A stretch of DNA of 40,044 nt from Chromera velia (GCA_018398765.1 JAHBMJ010000308.1:10773-50816), one strand, 5' to 3'. Counted from the first letter of the stretch, positions 23,326 to 34,066 are shown. Notes: generated by a model from the letters alone, not told the origin. A program made the numbers and translations.

Positions 23326-23559
23326 ATGTTCCGCCCTAGGGCAGTTGCTCTGCACTACAGTAGTATGTAGGCTCAGGCTGCTCAGCAATTAGGACTAGAA
23401 TTAAGATTAAGATTTAATAGGATTTATGTTTGGTCCCGGTGGTACGTCCACAGTCCAGAAGATTGGCCTCCTTCCCATATCATGCGGAAAGAGAAAGGCC
23501 CGCGGAAGGCCTCTCTCCCATCAACGCACTCCCCCCCCCCCCNCTATCACTGAAGGACG

Positions 23560-23815
23560 TCCAGTCTACGGTCCAGAGCGAATTGCATTACATTCACTCA
23601 TTCAATCTGTCATACAGATTTCTTTTAAGAAGATGACTGACGAACGTCTAGAGCAAATCATATCATATTCACTCATTCAATCTGTTATATAGATTTCTTT
23701 CAATAAGATGACTGACGGACGTCCAGAGCGAATCGCATCACATTCACTCATTGTAATATAGATTTTTTTTCAATAAGATGACTGACGGACATCCAGAGCG
23801 AATCGCATCACATTC
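23560..23815. repeat. Diverged tandem repeat, unit ~70-76 bp, about 3.5 copies
   Basis: Each unit contains GACGGACGTCCAGAGCGAAT, then CATTCACTCATT, then ATATAGATTTCTTTCAATAA. The copies differ by substitutions and small indels. The array starts just after the C-run with the N, so the left boundary may be an assembly problem. Confidence 0.85.
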
Positions 23816-23993
23816 GAGGGCGCCCTCGGGTCATGCGCCAGGGAGGACAGGAACGTGTACGAGTGCTGTGCCTGACGAATATTCACCTGACCGAGGGACT
23901 CCAAGGCAAAACGGCAACAAACAATGCATTCAGAAGCAGCGCATGTGAGCGTTTACAGGTAGACATCTACAAAAAATAGATGAAACGCCTGTA

Positions 23994-23994
<1 letters not shown>

Positions 23995-24028
<34 letters not shown>

Positions 24029-24033
24029 GTGTA

Positions 24034-24064
<31 letters not shown>

Positions 24065-24073
24065 GTATGTGTA

Positions 24074-24108
<35 letters not shown>

Positions 24109-24172
24109 GTGTGTGTATGTGTGTGTGTATGTATGTGTGTGTGTGTGTGTGTGTGTGTAGGTGTGTGTGTGT
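23995..24172. repeat. Long (TG)n/(TATG)n microsatellite
   Basis: About 175 bp of TG, TGTA and TATG repeats with no unique sequence. It is adjacent to the possible 5' part of the coiled-coil gene and could be a polypyrimidine substitute in an intron, as (GT)n is at 34070, but I found no phase-supported acceptor. Confidence 0.95.
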
Positions 24173-24179
24173 GGGAGAT

Positions 24180-24722
24180 GCAAGCGGAGCGAGCGGCTCT
24201 GTAACTGTTAGACTTACAGAAGATGGTATAGGTCTGTACGCAGGCTGTAGAATTTTCATACCCAGAACCGCTGTGGTGTCTCTTGACGACTCTACATCGC
24301 GTCCAGCAGCTATCAGAACACTGGGAAGCGAGACTAGATCCATCATTTTTGCTTACTGCAGCTGGGTGTTGTCATGCTTGTGCTTCAAACTGGGGTCGAT
24401 GGGGGCAAGGAGGCATTTCTCGCCCCGAGTGGCGGCCTCTCGGTGGGCAGCGACTCAGGGAGTGGCAGCAACTTGGGGAGCCGCGAGAAGGTGCAGTGGG
24501 GGGCAGGAGGAAGTCGGGAAGGCAGGTTTGAAGTGGACGCTGAAGGCTTCAGACTGGTCTGGTCTCTGCTTGAACGTGAGCGTCTGCAACGAACACATTG
24601 GGTCGAGGCCTGCTTCAACGCTTCATGAGGAGTGCAACCACGAGCTCACGGATCAGGATTTTGGAAGGAGAGGGCAGGTACATTTGGACGAGCAGAGACT
24701 CGAGATGTTCAGGAGACAGGTC
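24180..24722 (+). other. Possible 5' exon region of the coiled-coil gene (unresolved)
   Basis: Coding-like composition begins here. After an acceptor-like TTACTGCAG (ending near 24361), one frame reads through Gly/Ser-rich sequence to FEVDAEGFRLVWSLLERERL, and another holds HELTDQDFGRRGQ and DEQRLEMFRRQ near 24650-24720. I could not find a set of donors that reaches the exon at 25326 in phase with confidence, so no start codon is assigned. Confidence 0.3.
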
Positions 24723-25325
24723 CGCCCTTTCGCTGTCGTGAAGCTTGCCTTCCCAGCCCTTGGTGCCCTTCCTGCTCTCCACAATTCCTGTGCTCACTCG
24801 CCTAAGCCGTTTCTCTCCCTTTCCATCCATCTGTCTTCCCCAGCCCAAGGTCAAAGACCTCCCTGCTCTTTGCAGTTCTTTTCTGCTCCTTGCCCTTTGT
24901 TGCCTACCCGCCTCGAACCCTTTCTGTGCGTTGAGTCCTGTCTTCCCATCGCCACCGTTTCTTGCCTCCGCCTGTCGCTTTGTCAGGTCCTTCATGACCG
25001 TGTTCACCCTCCCAGGTCCCTTCCTACCCTTCACAGCTCCCCTGCTTCTGCCTTCACCAACTCTAGCCTCGCTGTCTCTGCGTTGGATTTTTTTGTTGCT
25101 TTTTTTTTACATTTTTTTTTTCCTCCGAGTCGAGGTGTCGTCCTAGAGGGGATTCTCTCTTCTCATTCAGCCTCGCTGTCTCTCTCTGGCTATGCGTCTG
25201 TCCGTCAGTCTGCGTTTTCTGTCGTGCTGTCCTTTTCTCATCTCTATTCCCTTTCATGTGTATGTCCACGGCACTGCGTTGGTCTTCTCTTAAATCCCAG
25301 CTTCTTTTTCTTTTCCTTTTTTCAG

Positions 25326-27418
25326 GCTCTTTGCAGGTCCCTGCGGGCGCCTCGAGAGGAGCTTCAAGGGTAGCAAGGTCGCCGAGTCGAGCCTGGGGCC
25401 TGAGGGTGCAGCCCAAGAGCTTCTTCAAGTGGTGAGTAGAACATGCCTGCCCTGATGGTCTCAGGATCTGTTGACTGCGTAGTCTTGTTCCAAGCAAGAC
25501 CTTCGCCATCGTGTCAGTGTGTGCAGGCTTTCCACACCTCCAGTCTGCTATCGGACGAGCGGGACCCTGCCAGAGGCAGTTCGATTCCTCCCACAGGTGC
25601 GTCTGTCTTCCTTCGTTTTTTTTGTCGTTTGGGTTGTCTGCTGACTTGTGTTGCACCGACTGATGCCCTTGCCTTGCTTGTTAAACATTCTCTAGCTGCT
25701 GTCTGGTCACCCGACTTCGATCCTGCCAGTATGTGCAGAGATGCCTTTTCCTTCTGTCTCCCCCCAGAGTTTTCTGTCTGCGGTCCTCTGTGTGGGCATT
25801 CAAAAAAATTAAAATAAATTCAAAAAACTCAAAATAATTTCAAAGAAATTCCTTCTGTCTCCCCCGGGAGTTTTTTGTCTGCGGTCCTCTGCGTAGGCAT
25901 TCTGGCCTTTGGCCTACTCGATCATCATGATACGAATTTACCTGTTTTTACGACGTACAGCTTGGGCGGTTTCGGACAAGACGAGGAATCGGCTTGCTCA
26001 CATGTACAATGGGAACAGTGCGGGACAGAGAGGGGAGTCAGATCTGGATGAGGTGAAGCAGGAAATTAGACAGGTGAAGTCGGCAATGGGGGGGTCGACA
26101 GTTGAGGCAGAAGTGGAGATCTACAAAGACTGGGAGCCGCATCAGCTGAGGAGAGAGCTGGAGCAGCTGAGGGAAAAGGAGAACCTCCTCCTCCGTCAGC
26201 AGCAGCCGCATCCCGGTAAATGTCGACGCGTGCGTTCCCCTGCCTTCCTTCGTTTATGTTGTCTTTTTTAGTATTTTGTTGGTATTCTTTTAGTATTTTT
26301 TTGCTTTTCTTCTGGGTAAGTGTTGACGCGTGCGTTCCCCTGCTTTGTCTTTGTCGCCTGCTCGCCTGTCTGCTTGGCTGGCCTCCTAGACCGTTAGGCA
26401 GGTCTTCGTGTCTCTCTCGGCTGCGTGTGCGCTTTTCGTGTGCCATCCATGGGGGCTTGTCGTGGCCGTCAAGGACCTTCCTTCGTTTATGTTGTATTTT
26501 TTGGTATTTTCGTGTGCTGTCCGTGGAGAGTTGTCATGCCCGTCAAGGACCTCGGCTCTCTGGTTTTCTTCTGGGTCGTGTCACTTGCGTTTGACTCGTC
26601 TGACTCGCCCTGGCTTTCCCGGCAGTCTGACACGTCTTTTTCTTTTTCCGTCGCGACCTCGCCCGAACAAAAACCTCTCCATCATAATTCGGCATCTCCA
26701 TCTCTTTAAATTGACGTTCGCGTGCTGTGTGTGACTATTGGTCGGGTGTTCGTGATGGGTGCATAGATGGAACCGTCAGGCAGCGAGCATGCGCTTCTTT
26801 TCTGTATTTTTTGGGTATTTTTTCTGTGTTTTTTGCTTATGGGTGTTCGTGATGGGTACATGGATGGAACCGTTAGGCAGCAAGCATGCATGCTGTGAGA
26901 GAAGTGCGTGTGAGCCTGCGTTAATGGGTCTGGTCTCGGGTTTGGGTGGCCTGTCAAGCTTGAGTGTCGGGTTCCTGGTTGCGCGGTGGTTGGTGCCGGT
27001 TGGTGCATGGATGGATGGCACCTGCTAATCGTTTGACTGACACGTTCTCCCACTCGTATGTGTGCGAGGCAGAGCAGATTTTGATTTTGGAAGTCGCTTT
27101 GCTATGATCTATAGCTTCAGAATCTTCGTTCACCTCGTGGTCCTTGGGCTTGCGTTCTAGGTTTTCTTCCTTCCAGAGGACGGGAAATGGTTAAAAACGA
27201 GCATTGCAACGGCATCTGGAATCACTTCTGGGTATAGTGCGCTCTTCACCTTCCGTCTCTACTCAAAAGTTTTCTCTTTCACCAGTACAATCGAGGGGGA
27301 TTTGCGATGGCTCAAGAACAGACTTCAACAACGGGCTCAGCAGGAGAGAGAGAGGACAGAAAGAGCTCTTGCGGAGCCAAGCGGACTAAGAAGTGGAGAA
27401 GAACGAGCAAGGATGTAA
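25326..27418 (+). CDS. Unrecognised protein with a C-terminal coiled coil; last five exons only (5' end unresolved)
   Basis: Five exons chain with perfect phase: 25326-25431, 25527-25596, 25961-26215, 27177-27231, 27286-27418 (TAA). Donors are GTGAGT, GTGCGT, GTAAAT and GTATAG; acceptors end in CAG. The joined part starts LFAGPCGRLERSFKGSKVAE, passes a Ser/Pro linker, then a likely coiled coil (SDLDEVKQEIRQVKSAMGGS, then DWEPHQLRRELEQLREKENL and LLRQQQ), a short EDGKWLKTSIATASG segment, and a second helix (TIEGDLRWLKNRLQQRAQQE) ending in EERARM. I do not recognise the family, and coiled coils alone say little about function. The 961-bp intron before 27177 is built of diverged internal repeats. 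Upstream exons probably lie in 24180-25320. Confidence 0.6.
25750..25902 (+). repeat. 52-bp direct repeat flanking a 49-bp AT-rich insert
   Basis: The block CCTTCTGTCTCCCCCCAGAG onward (25750-25801) recurs at 25851-25902 with few changes. The 49 bp between them is almost pure A/T with repeated ATTCAAA-like units. It lies in the intron just upstream of the acceptor at 25960, so pyrimidine-rich acceptor-side sequence has been duplicated. Confidence 0.9.
26215..26890 (+). repeat. Three pairs of diverged direct repeats inside one intron
   Basis: The donor of the 25961-26215 exon plus GACGCGTGCGTTCCCCTGC recurs 100 bp on, with the second copy reading GTAAGT. A pair with GTCAAGGACCT ends lies at about 26431-26479 and 26507-26552. 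A pair with GTTCGTGATGGGT starts at about 26746 and 26843. All are within the 26216-27176 intron. Confidence 0.75.
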
Positions 27419-28429
27419 GCTAGCATGCAGGAAAGGTCGGACAGGTCCTCGAGCTCCGCGTTAATGCAAGAGCTAATGCAAGAGCCTAGAAGAGCTCTTG
27501 CTCTCCTCCCTCAATTAAGCTTCAACATCCTTTTTGATTTTGCCAAAGAGACTAAAACTAGGACTAAAAACTGGACTAAAAACTTAATTGGTTTGGTCGG
27601 TCAGTATTCTCTGTTTCTCAGCTTTTTTGCTTTGTTCCTTTTCGTCTGGAAAGTGAAACTGAGAGCGCACTTAACAAAAATTGTACCCCCCCAAACCATA
27701 CGGACGCTCGCACACTGATTGAGCGAAAAAAAAAATTTAGAAAATGAAAAACGGATCACTCCCAAGGGCCAAGAGGCTAGGTACTTGCATCTTTTCTTTT
27801 TTGTAAAACATGTAACTCTCAGTTTAGTTTTAGGTTTACCAGCTTTAGGTACACAAAGCTAGGCATATACTTTTGAACCCAGTTTTGAACTCCCGGGCTA
27901 GCTCCCCGGCAGTCTAACAGGTCGCACATTATGTGGCACATACATGCATAGTTTTATTTAATACTAACAGTATTGAAATAAATAGACAATAAGTCAATGA
28001 AATTATGTATGACAGACTAATTTAGGGGACTATACATGTTGTGACTGTCATTGTTGTCCAAAGTAGCCGGGGGCCAGGGAGCGCCCCCGGGTTAACAGGC
28101 AGCCGGGGGCTGCTCCCAGGTCGTTTCTTGAAATGTTATTAAGTGATCCGGGGGCATATAGGCACCCGGGGCGGCCGGCGCGACGACGACCTCGGGGCGG
28201 CGGGGCGTGCGTGCATGAGCGCGACCCCTTGTCTGACCTATCGCGGGTCCCACTGCATGTGCGCGCGGCGACCTTAGACTGCATGCACGCGCGCGCGGCG
28301 TGGCGTCCTTTCCAACTTTAGACAGCATAGGACTGTAGTAAATTAAGCCAAGCCTAAGTTGAAGCCTTCAGCCGCTATGAATTGGCTCGGATATAAACAA
28401 GACGCATTCCAGCACTCGTAGCCTATAGG
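27419..28429. other. Convergent intergenic region with a GC-rich island
   Basis: After the TAA at 27418, about 600 bp of AT-rich sequence with no recognisable gene runs to 28050. A sharply different GC-rich block follows at 28066-28290, then the 3' end of WDR4 (stop at 28430). Frames in the GC block have no recognisable domain. Confidence 0.6.
28066..28290. repeat. GC-rich island with three successive CCGGGGGC hairpins
   Basis: CCGGGGGC occurs at 28067, 28103 and 28148, and each lies in a potential stem-loop: CCGGGGGC pairing with GCCCCCGG (28067-28090), CAGCC with GGCTG (28100-28112), and CCGGG with CCCGG (28148-28169). The block continues as CG-alternating sequence (GCGCGCGCGGCG near 28290). 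No other part of the window looks like this. Confidence 0.7.
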
Positions 28430-31400
28430 TCATTGCCTTGGTTTCATCTTCTTCCTCTTGTGTCTGTCGTCTTCCCCACCTGCCCCTTCGCCTCCCTCCA
28501 GCCCTCTCCATCTCCAGAAAGAAACAGGGGCCAGCGGAATAGACTCTGCACGCGGGCACAAACCGAGAGAAGGAGGGTCATGCAAAGAATGACAGATTTG
28601 AGAAGCGGGGAATCAAAAGAAGTTTGCAGAGAATCAAAAGAAGATCGCAGATTCCTGCAAGAAGACGGCGTGAACAAGAATAAAAGAAGCTGAAAAGGGA
28701 GAGGAGTACAGTATTGGCAAGGGCAATGATTCAAAAACCGACCTCCGATATCGCTTCCCATCCACTCCCCCTCTCCCTCAAGGATCTTCTCTCCTGTCAG
28801 AGGACACACAGGCAGACTCAGTCGCCCATCCGTGTCAACAAACAGACACACCCACACAGGCTCATCAGACAGAACACTAGCGTCCCTCTGGTCCGCTTCA
28901 TTGAACGCCTTCAGGCCCTTCAACCCCCGTGGGCTTTTCTTGAAGGCAACCACAGACAGGGGCTGCAGAGGCAGCTTGAATTCCTTCGGGGTCCCCAACT
29001 GCGCCCCCGTCTCTCCTGCAGCCGATGCTGCTGCCGGTTGACCGCCGTCCTGTGTGAAAGCCATCAGGACGAAGCCCGAAAGTCTGCATCCTCCCGCATG
29101 CAGGCGGGGACAGGGCAGCAGAAATATATGCACACATACGCATACACATGCACTCACAAACTCACACATGTGCACAGAGAGAGAGAGAGATCAAGCTTGG
29201 AATCACGGTGCGCAAATAAAGAAGCAGTCCCAGTGAAAAATGAAAGAAGAAAGAAGAGCAAAACAGGCGGCGAGGCACGTGGTAAAACATCTACATCGCG
29301 CTGAAGCATGCTTTGCGGCACGGAGATGGCTTCCCCAAAAACACACATCTTGTCTGACAGCAAACACCAAAAAACAAAAAGAGACGCACCCTTCACAAAG
29401 GCAAATGACATGTCCTTCCTGCCCCCCCCCCTCCGATGGAATCCAAAGAAGTTTGAATGGAATGTGCTGCACACCGGGGGTACAAAACGGAGCATCGCAT
29501 TGGATCAAAACGCAAGACAACAAACAGAAACCAAACTGATCAACACTACATAACACTACACACATACGGTCGCGTATTCTCATCTGAATCCTCGATCGAC
29601 GGTCAAATCCTTCCAATGACGTTCTGTGCTGCGCTTCTTCATTCACATGTGTCCCTTTTCGTGCCCGTCTACCCCGCTGTCCTTCAGCAATTTGGAACAC
29701 AAACCAAGGGAATTGCCATGAACAAGGAAGGAAACCTTCTTTGGAGAGCACACATACCAAGACCGACGGAAAGGCTTAGAGACGAGCAAGGCAGAGATGC
29801 CCGAAGGCACGTCGACCTTCCTTCCCCTCCCCCCCACACACCCACTGACCTCCAATTTGACTGTCTGCAGACAGATTCCCGTCTCGAGATTCCACAGGCG
29901 GACAGTCTTGTCTGCAGCTGCAGAGACGAGGATCTGCGGGAGGCCCTCAGGCTGCAAGAGGCTGGTCACAAACCTGCACACAAAGACAGGACCGTGAAGT
30001 TTGCTTGTCTTTTTGCATACACCACTTCAATTCATGCAACAGAACTTGGAACAGACCAGATGATCTGCAGATTCACTCACAACCACAAGAACAAGAGTAG
30101 GAAGGTATGAGACGCATTGGGATGTGATCCAAGACAGTACAGCAGAAGGCACATTCAATACCTTGCGTCTTCAACCAGAAAAGCCCTCAACTCGCTTCCT
30201 TTTTCTCTGCCCTCTGATTCTCATTCACCTCACTCCCCCGATCTCCTTCTCAACTCTCCCTCACTCTCCCTCTCACACTCACTCACTCACTCACTCACTC
30301 GCTGTGTCCCAGACAGAAGGTCTGGATGTCAAAGCACTGCGGCCATGCGCTCACTCGAATTTTTTCGTCCTTGTCTCCGGTGATCACAAACCGCCTGTCC
30401 GAAGAGAAGATCTGCGTGCAGTCGTTGGAAGGAGAAAGCAGGAAAGAGGAAGGGGATGGACAAAGGGAATCAAAAAGAGGACACACGGACGCGACCGTCA
30501 GATTTGATTCCGATGGTCTTCCTTCTCAAATGCGAACTGTATGCATATCAACAAAGCGATAGATGCGAACTGTATGCATATCAACAAAGCGATAGATGCG
30601 AATGAAAAAACAAAATGCATCTTTCTTCCGAGGAAGAGAAACAGGAAGGGGGGGGGCACACTGAAGAGACCAAATTGTAAGAAACCATGCAGCACTTGCA
30701 CTCTCGCATGTAGTTCCGACTTTCCCAGGCAAACACAGACTCATGCACTCACTGTTGACACACGTCTGGACGTCCCATATCCTCCAGACACTGATCTACG
30801 TGCATGATGAATAGTGCATACGTACAGAAAATCGATAGAGAGATGCACCCACCATTGCGGTAATAATCGACGCCAGATGACCAATCACAATCTTTCCCTC
30901 CCCTTCCCCCTCCTCCTCGTCTTCTTCTTCTCCCCCCCCCTCCTTTTCTTCCGCATCTCCTCCACCCCCTTCCCCTGTCTCCCCACTTTCCGCTTGCGTC
31001 TGCTTCGTCTCAAATTGGCGCACTTCTCCAAATTTGTCTGCCACTAGAAACGTTTGTTCTCCAGCAAAGAGTGCTGACGTCACCTTCTTTCTCAAACGCC
31101 TGCATGCGCACACACACAATTCATGCAAAAATCCTTTGAAGCATTGTCACAGAAGCCTTTCAGCTTGAACGTCAATTGAGGGCATGGCATGCACATTGTC
31201 CCCTCCGCAACGCCCCTTCCGACCCCACACCCGACACCACAAGGGGAACCCATCGAATAAGAACAGAAGAACAAGAAAACAATCGCGGGAGAAAACAAAA
31301 AAAGACATTAATCCAAGCTAAAGAAAGGATGTGCACCTCCTGCCGACCCACCACTTTCCGACAGTCTCCCAGTTCCCTGCCCTTCTCATCGACACGCACT

Positions 31401-32061
31401 TCGCGTCATCCCCCACAAGCCAGGAACTGGACCCGAACTGCATACAAACGACACCACAAAAAACTCTGGTCACACAGAGTTATAAATGAAGAAGACGGCA
31501 CATCTTTGTCCGTCCAGCAGAGGGAACCAAATGAGTGACAGGCGCGTTGCTGCAAAGATAAAAAAATCGGAAGCATGCGACCCTCATGGATGGAGCGGGC
31601 GTCAACAAAAGGAAAGTCCAACCGAACGTGCACCCCACAAAAACTTGGAAAGATGCTCAAGAGGAAGGACCGACACAGCAAGGAAAATGCCCACGAGGGA
31701 GCCAGCTAATGGGAGGACGTCACACCCAGCTCACCTCAAGAGATCTGATCGGCTGTTCGCAGCTGTCGTCTCTCTTCACTTCCCATTCACCTCGTCTGCA
31801 CCAACCACAGTAAGACGGGGAAAGCGGGAGGTCTACAGGAACATAGGTCGCACTCATTACATGATTGGGTAGAAAGACGAAGAAAGGGACAAGACGTGCA
31901 GTCTCGGGACAAACACATGACGCACACGTAGACGGGGTGGAGACGGCGACTCACTCCAGGTTCAGTGCGAAAAGAAAACGCCCTGCAGCCCACGCGACGG
32001 TGTGTGTCTGTGGGTGGATCGCTGCAGGAGAGCAGGGCAAGTCGGGTTTGGCTCCCGCCAT
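28430..32061 (-). CDS. WDR4: WDR4/Trm82: non-catalytic subunit of tRNA (guanine-N7) methyltransferase
   Basis: Exons: 32061-31955, 31795-31735, 31437-31352, 31099-30853, 30411-30299, 29973-29850, 29049-28743, 28545-28430; 386 aa, all phases matching. WDR4/Trm82 scaffolds METTL1/Trm8, which makes m7G46 in tRNA. Matches to the family include SWLVGDDAKC (~61-70), FLVADKFGEVRQFE (102-115), DRRFVITGDKDEKIRVSAWP (172-191) and FCLGHSEFVTSL (199-210). An acidic Glu/Gly loop (~119-152) interrupts a blade. The Arg of KIRVS (residue 186) aligns with human R170, a reported disease residue. The C-terminus (DDRHKRKKMKPRQ) is basic, as in other members. The start fits best: MAGAKPDL in exon 1 leads in phase to the GDD blade. 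Least certain is the acceptor at 29050, where a small exon could be missing in 29050-29849. It is head to head with INTS11. Confidence 0.93.
30271..30298 (-). promoter_or_regulatory. Donor embedded in a (GTGA)n array, WDR4 exon 5
   Basis: On the minus strand the exon end AGCGA is followed by GTGAGTGAGTGAGTGAGTGA and a further GTG. The donor is thus the first of about six in-register GTGA units. Phase with the next exon (GA plus G giving Glu in GHSEF) fixes the first unit as the splice site. Confidence 0.85.
30535..30604 (-). repeat. 35-bp tandem duplication in a WDR4 intron
   Basis: The unit beginning TGCGAACTGTATGCATATCA occurs twice in a row, followed by a partial third start (TGCGAATG). 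The two copies look identical. It is in the intron between the exons at 30853-31099 and 30299-30411. Confidence 0.9.
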
Positions 32062-32828
32062 CTCACTCAGAGATCAGCCTCTCCACCTTTATGAAATCCC
32101 AAATCCGGATTCGGGTCCTGCGCGAAGCAGTCCCTCGAAGTCTGTTTCGCAGGTCTGAAATCAAAAAAGTGTTGGCAAAGGCACCAAGGATAATGCAGGA
32201 TCCTGCTCAAATATACGTGTATGCAGAAGACGGTGAACAGTGCATTCAGGATTTCAAATCGACGGTCAGTGAAACCTGCTTGTCAGAGAGACTTTTGTGA
32301 ATCGCAAAGTGGTTGACAAATTGTCCGTCTCGATCATGCAATCTCATGCAAGCCGTCTCCGCGATCGGCGGGTTCGGATTTTCGGCCGTCTCCGAATTTG
32401 AACGCCGTCTCCTTCTGCATGATTCCCAATAGACTATCGACACAATCTCTGTTCTTGCTTCACGCGCCATCTGACACGCGTTCCTCAGTGCACACACGCA
32501 CATTTCGAATGTCTACAGGCACTGCTTGCCTGCCGACAACTGTTAGCTCTTTCAGCTGTGTCCCTGCAAACGCCTCCCTCCGTCTACGCAGTCGTTTCCG
32601 ATTCCTGTGAGCTTCTCTCCTTGGGATTTACCGTGTTCTTTAGTGCACTTTCCCAAGCTTGCACAAGGCTGACTCAGGTTTCCATTTAAGTCACTATAAG
32701 CTAGTGCACTGTGCTTGAGTGAGCCCCCAGTCCGCTTCCTCCAAGCGGGTTAGGTGGAGTCTCGATCTTCTGCGCGTTCCGCTACGGGACTTTGACTCGG
32801 AAACCAGGGGGGCGCAGTTGGAAGGAGC
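32062..32828. promoter_or_regulatory. Head-to-head promoter region of WDR4 and INTS11
   Basis: Only 767 bp separate the two divergent ATGs. No TATA box or other standard motif is clear. The decamer GCCGTCTCCG or a close variant appears three times within about 32349-32412. No real gene lies here; the short frames present have no recognisable domain. Confidence 0.6.
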
Positions 32829-33987
32829 ATGTCGTCTATTCGTGTGACAACCCTGGGGGCAGGGCAGTGCGTCGGGAGATCGTGTGTGGTTGTGCGTCTG
32901 GGCGGCCGCACGATCATGTTTGATTGCGGCATGCACATGGGGGGGGAGGACGAGCGTGTGTACCCGGACTTCACTTTTCTCTCCACCCAGAACGTAGGTA
33001 AGGAGGATGCGTTCAATTCTGTGGTGGACTGCGTGATCATCACCCACTTCCACCTGGACCACGTCGGCGCATTGCCGTTCTTCACGGAGGTCATGGGGTT
33101 CTCGGGACCCGTTTTCATGACATACCCCACAAAGGCCATCGCGGGGCTGATGCTGGAGGACTACGCAAAGGTCCGCAGCCATACGTAGTCATGTGTATGC
33201 GTTCATATAATTGAACAGAGATCTGTATGGGATGAGCTGGGTGCGTGCATAAGTGTGAGTAACGAGGCAGTATGCGAATGTGAGTGGGTGATCAGTGGGT
33301 GATCTCAGGGCGTGTGCGTGTGCGTTTTTGGCTATCTGCGTTCCCTTCTCTGATGCAAACGACTTGTCTGTCCTTGTGATTGCAGCTGCAGAATGTGGCG
33401 GCAAAGAGAACCCATGCGGGAACGTCGGCTGAACCGGGAGGGGGGGACAAGGCCGAGGCATCGTCAGCTTCCCCGACAGGCTACGCTGCCCTGGTCTCCA
33501 AGCCGTACACCTCGGAGATGATCAGAGACTGTCTTTGCAAGGCTGTGCCGATGCAGCTGAACGAGACGAAGAGGTTCCGGGGAATCTCCATCACGCCCTT
33601 CTATGCAGGGCATGTGCTGGGAGCGGCAATGTTCGAGGTGCGGGTCGGGGACGAGAGTGTGGTGTACACGGGAGACTACAACATGACGTCGGATAGACAC
33701 CTAGGGGCTGCACGGGTGAGTGCTTTGAGTGGGGGCTGCATGGGTGAGTGCCTTGAATGGGGGCTGCACGGGTGAGTGCCTTGAGTGGGAACTGCATGGG
33801 TGAGTGCCTTGAGTGGGGGCTGCGTGTGAAGGGCTTGGCGTGTACCATTTCCCGCTGCTAACCGGGCTGAGGTCGGCCTATCTCTCTTTTTGCCTGTCTT
33901 GTGTGCAGGTCTGCTTTCCGGTTTGTACGTGATGAGAATGAGACAGAGTGGGGAAAATAATTACACGGCCGATCTCTCTCCCTCTCT

Positions 33988-34027
<40 letters not shown>

Positions 34028-34031
34028 GTGC

Positions 34032-34066
<35 letters not shown>

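Larger units (their letters stand above)
23073..24180. other. Intergenic, AT-rich and repeat-rich; contains one undetermined base
   Basis: After the TAG stop at 23070-23072 the sequence turns AT-rich (23110-23330), which suits a 3' UTR and intergenic spacer. It holds a (GATT)n run at 23291-23325, a C-run with an N at 23543, a ~70-76-bp tandem repeat (23560-23815), and a long (TG/TATG)n tract (23995-24172). I see no gene. The GT-rich frame starting near 23997 only translates the microsatellite. Confidence 0.7.

Noticed and set aside
23997-25373. 458-aa plus-strand frame starting with a Cys/Val repeat
   Set aside because: The start is pure (TG)n microsatellite, and the rest reads through pyrimidine-rich sequence that looks intronic. 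A single exon of this kind conflicts with the splice signals at 25326.
29203-29760. 185-aa minus-strand frame in the WDR4 intron as an extra exon
   Set aside because: No acceptor/donor pair keeps phase between 29850 and 29049, and the sequence shows no WD-repeat features.
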